From NCBI GenBank assembly GCA_943789205.1, contig CALSTG010000002.1:186001-250000 (forward strand): 64,000 nt of DNA. The letters are read 5' to 3'. Position numbers and translations under genes: made by a program. The notes beneath the pieces were generated by a model that saw only the letters and a program-made list of their open reading frames with translations, did not search any database and was not told the origin of the DNA. Shown piece after piece: positions 62,160 through 64,000 of this stretch (position 1 is its first letter; each line of letters starts with the position of its first letter). The DNA is from an uncultured Flavobacteriales bacterium. GTDB lineage: Bacteria; Bacteroidota; Bacteroidia; Flavobacteriales_D; Crocinitomicaceae.

Positions 62160-63781
62160 CTTCGCCTAATTTTGAGAATATAGACTTATGGCTTTTTGAT
62201 TACACTGAGGGCAACCTCAGTACTTACCAAAAAGAATTGCTCGAACAGTACATTCTTAACCATCCTGAACTTGAAGTTGATCTAGACATGTGGAATATGT
62301 CAAAAGCCACAATGTCGTCTGATTTTGTAGAAAATATTGAATTAAAGAAGAAAAAAACATCACGGTTTTCATATTATTCTATAAGCTTTACAGGAGCTTT
62401 AATTATTTTATTAATATCGAAATCATATGATTTAAATACATACACTGATAATTCAAATAAATCAAAACAAACATCTCATTTACAATTTATTAAAAATAAA
62501 AAAATATCGTCAAAAGAGTTTTCAAGCACCTCTACGGTTACTACAAATACACCGAGAACATTTTCCAAATCAAGCGCTTCAGCGGTGTTAAACAACAATA
62601 ACATAGCAGCTCTGTCTCAAACAATCAATTTAAATTCTAAAAACAATGACTTTAACGGTAAAAATGTCTTAGAATTCAAATCTAAGACTGTAGATTTGGC
62701 ACTGCAACGATTACCTCTTCAACTTACGGAACCCCTTCTTCAAAATGATGTGTTGCAAGAAATAAATTTTACGGAACATACTAAAAACCAAAAAAGGAAT
62801 TATTCCTTAAGTGGTTTACGTTTAAAAGCAAAAACATTATTCAATAAAATTGATAGAGTCTTTTCGAAAAGCATCGCCTTTAGTAATTATAAAGATCACT
62901 TCTATCTTATCCCAGGAGTTGCCTCCAATAATGTTAATCTAAGTACGACAGGTTCAGTTTCACAATCTAGGTTTATATCAACCTCGAGAGCTCGTTGGTT
63001 AAGCTCATCAAACGAAAAGCTTTCACAAGAATTTTCATTCGACACCTACCTTCGGTCTATTCGTTCTGGCTTTGGAGCTCAACTAAATTATGACACCTAC
63101 GCGAATGGTTCAATACAAGATTGGAACGCCGCTTTAGTTTTTTCTCCAAAAATCGCATTGTCTCGGAATATTTCAATAGAACCAGCTGCCAAACTTAAAA
63201 TAGGTAATAAACTACTGAATTCAAACCAAATCAATAACAATTCAATATCTTTCTATGACCAAAATAGTCCTCAGATATTTTCTTTTGATAGCACGCAAAA
63301 AATTGGTCGAAAATTATGGTACAGAGATATAGACGCAGGATTTACACTTAACACCAAAATCTTTTACTTAGGGTTCCAAGCAGAAAATATTCTAAATCAT
63401 ATTGAAAACCTTTATCAAAACGTTCAAAATAACGAGAATCGTATTTCTACCACTTACTCAGCTATTGCCGGAACCCAATACTTGTCTAGAAATGAAAAGG
63501 TGAGCTTTCACCCTTATGTCTATTTACGCACGAACAAACAAAACACGTCCTACTATGGCGGTTTCTCATTTGACATCGATAAATTGTTTGTAGGGGCATC
63601 TTACGGTTCTAGGGATCAATATTCTGGTTCAATCGGACTTTCAATTGATCAATTCGCCCTGATCGTTCAGTCAACACGAGCTTTCCAGCCAATTTTAAAC
63701 GAAATCCGTTACACACATCAATTGACATTACGAATAAATTCTCCAATAAGTAAGAAAACTAGAAGGTATATAACACTATAA
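62156..63781 (+). CDS. Fusion of anti-sigma-like N-terminus and PorP/SprF-like barrel
   Basis: 541 residues. Residues 1-60 look like the short anti-sigma type domain frequent in Bacteroidota (WLFDYTEGNLSTYQKELLEQ, then NHPELEVDLDMW). KKKK at 64-67 precedes one transmembrane helix (about 72-88), so the N-terminus should be cytoplasmic. A Ser/Asn/Lys-rich linker covers about 90-245. From 245 to the end there are beta strands in the layout of PorP/SprF proteins (EFSFDTYLRSIRSGFGAQLNYD after SVSQSRFIS; RKLWYRDIDAGFTL; LGFQAENIL). No signal peptide is seen. The next gene is a true PorP/SprF. The domain calls are from pattern, not search. Confidence 0.7.
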   Translation: MTSPNFENIDLWLFDYTEGNLSTYQKELLEQYILNHPELEVDLDMWNMSKATMSSDFVENIELKKKKTSRFSYYSISFTGALIILLISKSYDLNTYTDNSNKSKQTSHLQFIKNKKISSKEFSSTSTVTTNTPRTFSKSSASAVLNNNNIAALSQTINLNSKNNDFNGKNVLEFKSKTVDLALQRLPLQLTEPLLQNDVLQEINFTEHTKNQKRNYSLSGLRLKAKTLFNKIDRVFSKSIAFSNYKDHFYLIPGVASNNVNLSTTGSVSQSRFISTSRARWLSSSNEKLSQEFSFDTYLRSIRSGFGAQLNYDTYANGSIQDWNAALVFSPKIALSRNISIEPAAKLKIGNKLLNSNQINNNSISFYDQNSPQIFSFDSTQKIGRKLWYRDIDAGFTLNTKIFYLGFQAENILNHIENLYQNVQNNENRISTTYSAIAGTQYLSRNEKVSFHPYVYLRTNKQNTSYYGGFSFDIDKLFVGASYGSRDQYSGSIGLSIDQFALIVQSTRAFQPILNEIRYTHQLTLRINSPISKKTRRYITL

Positions 63782-63784
63782 GCT

Positions 63785-64000
63785 ATGAAAAAACTCATCA
63801 TCCTATTTGCATTTGCAATTTCTTCATCTATTGTTCAAGGTCAGGACCCAACATTTACACAGTTTTTTTCTAATCCAATATACTTGAATCCAGCACTAGC
63901 AGGTTCTTCAGGTTGCCCCAGGTTTGCAATGAATTACAGAAATGAATGGCCCCAACTTACAGGCAACTATATAACTTATTCAGCTGCATACGACACTTAT
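63785..64000 (+). CDS. PorP/SprF-family type IX secretion protein (3' end outside window)
   Basis: The first 72 codons of an exported protein: signal peptide (cut near SIVQGQ), then the PorP/SprF opening DPTFTQFFSNPIYLNPALAG followed by NYRNEWPQL. PorP/SprF barrels work with T9SS and bind secreted proteins at the cell surface. It starts 3 bases after the fusion gene, probably in one transcript with the ECF sigma factor. The rest lies beyond the window end. Confidence 0.92.
   Translation, partial: MKKLIILFAFAISSSIVQGQDPTFTQFFSNPIYLNPALAGSSGCPRFAMNYRNEWPQLTGNYITYSAAYDTY

Overview
The window is a stretch of chromosome from a low-GC Bacteroidota bacterium, most likely order Flavobacteriales in the Cryomorphaceae/Crocinitomicaceae area. 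The evidence is gliding genes gldB and gldC, PorP/SprF-type proteins, a subtilisin with a type IX secretion (T9SS) sorting tail, WG-repeat and YwqK-type proteins, and many starts preceded by the Bacteroidota -7 box TAnnTTTG rather than by strong Shine-Dalgarno sites. About sixty genes are densely packed, often with 4-base ATGA overlaps. No gap between genes exceeds 300 bases. I saw no tRNA, rRNA, CRISPR array, insertion sequence or prophage.

Layout. 1-9.9 kb is housekeeping: the end of rpsA with a clear terminator, a fur-STAS-purA-OstA run, then rel/spoT, fahA and ychF on the minus strand. 10-15.6 kb holds an M28 peptidase and an error-prone polymerase pair (dinB followed by a DnaE2-like alpha subunit). 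15.8-24.8 kb holds lemA-htpX, an EEP nuclease, ilvE, recQ, a small-protein/prohibitin cluster and PrsW. 24.8-36.6 kb holds the T9SS-type subtilase, a ComEC-like channel, rhodanese, DedA, thiolase, a sodium symporter, a GlmU-like protein and lon. 36.6-44 kb holds a sugar transferase unit, a Gfo/Idh oxidoreductase, the rplT-rpmI-infC-thrS translation cluster and an S24/LexA-like repressor. 44-55.7 kb holds a TonB-like protein, a WG-repeat protein, nadE, a frameshifted beta-barrel gene, gldB-gldC, a glycosyltransferase, cysteine desulfurase and rimO. 55.7-59.9 kb holds two paralogous lipoproteins, a frameshifted bioD, bioA, a 617-bp tandem duplication and a methyltransferase. 59.9-64 kb holds GlcNAc kinase, a NUDIX-type regulator, and an ECF sigma factor followed by an unusual anti-sigma/beta-barrel fusion and a PorP/SprF gene cut by the window end.

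The most unusual item is the last cluster. An ECF sigma gene overlaps a 541-residue protein that combines an anti-sigma-like cytoplasmic N-terminus, one inner-membrane helix, a long linker and a C-terminal PorP/SprF-like barrel, followed at once by a normal PorP/SprF gene. If real, one polypeptide would span both membranes and could signal outer-membrane or T9SS state straight to a sigma factor. The second is a candidate damage-response circuit. The S24 repressor gene and the dinB-dnaE2 pair lie 28 kb apart but carry near-identical inverted repeats (AATGATTA-N5-TAATC) upstream.

Two genes (bioD and a beta-barrel gene) each need one base removed to read through, and the 617-bp tandem copy looks identical. 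Both could be recent biology or sequencing/assembly error, and reads are needed to decide.
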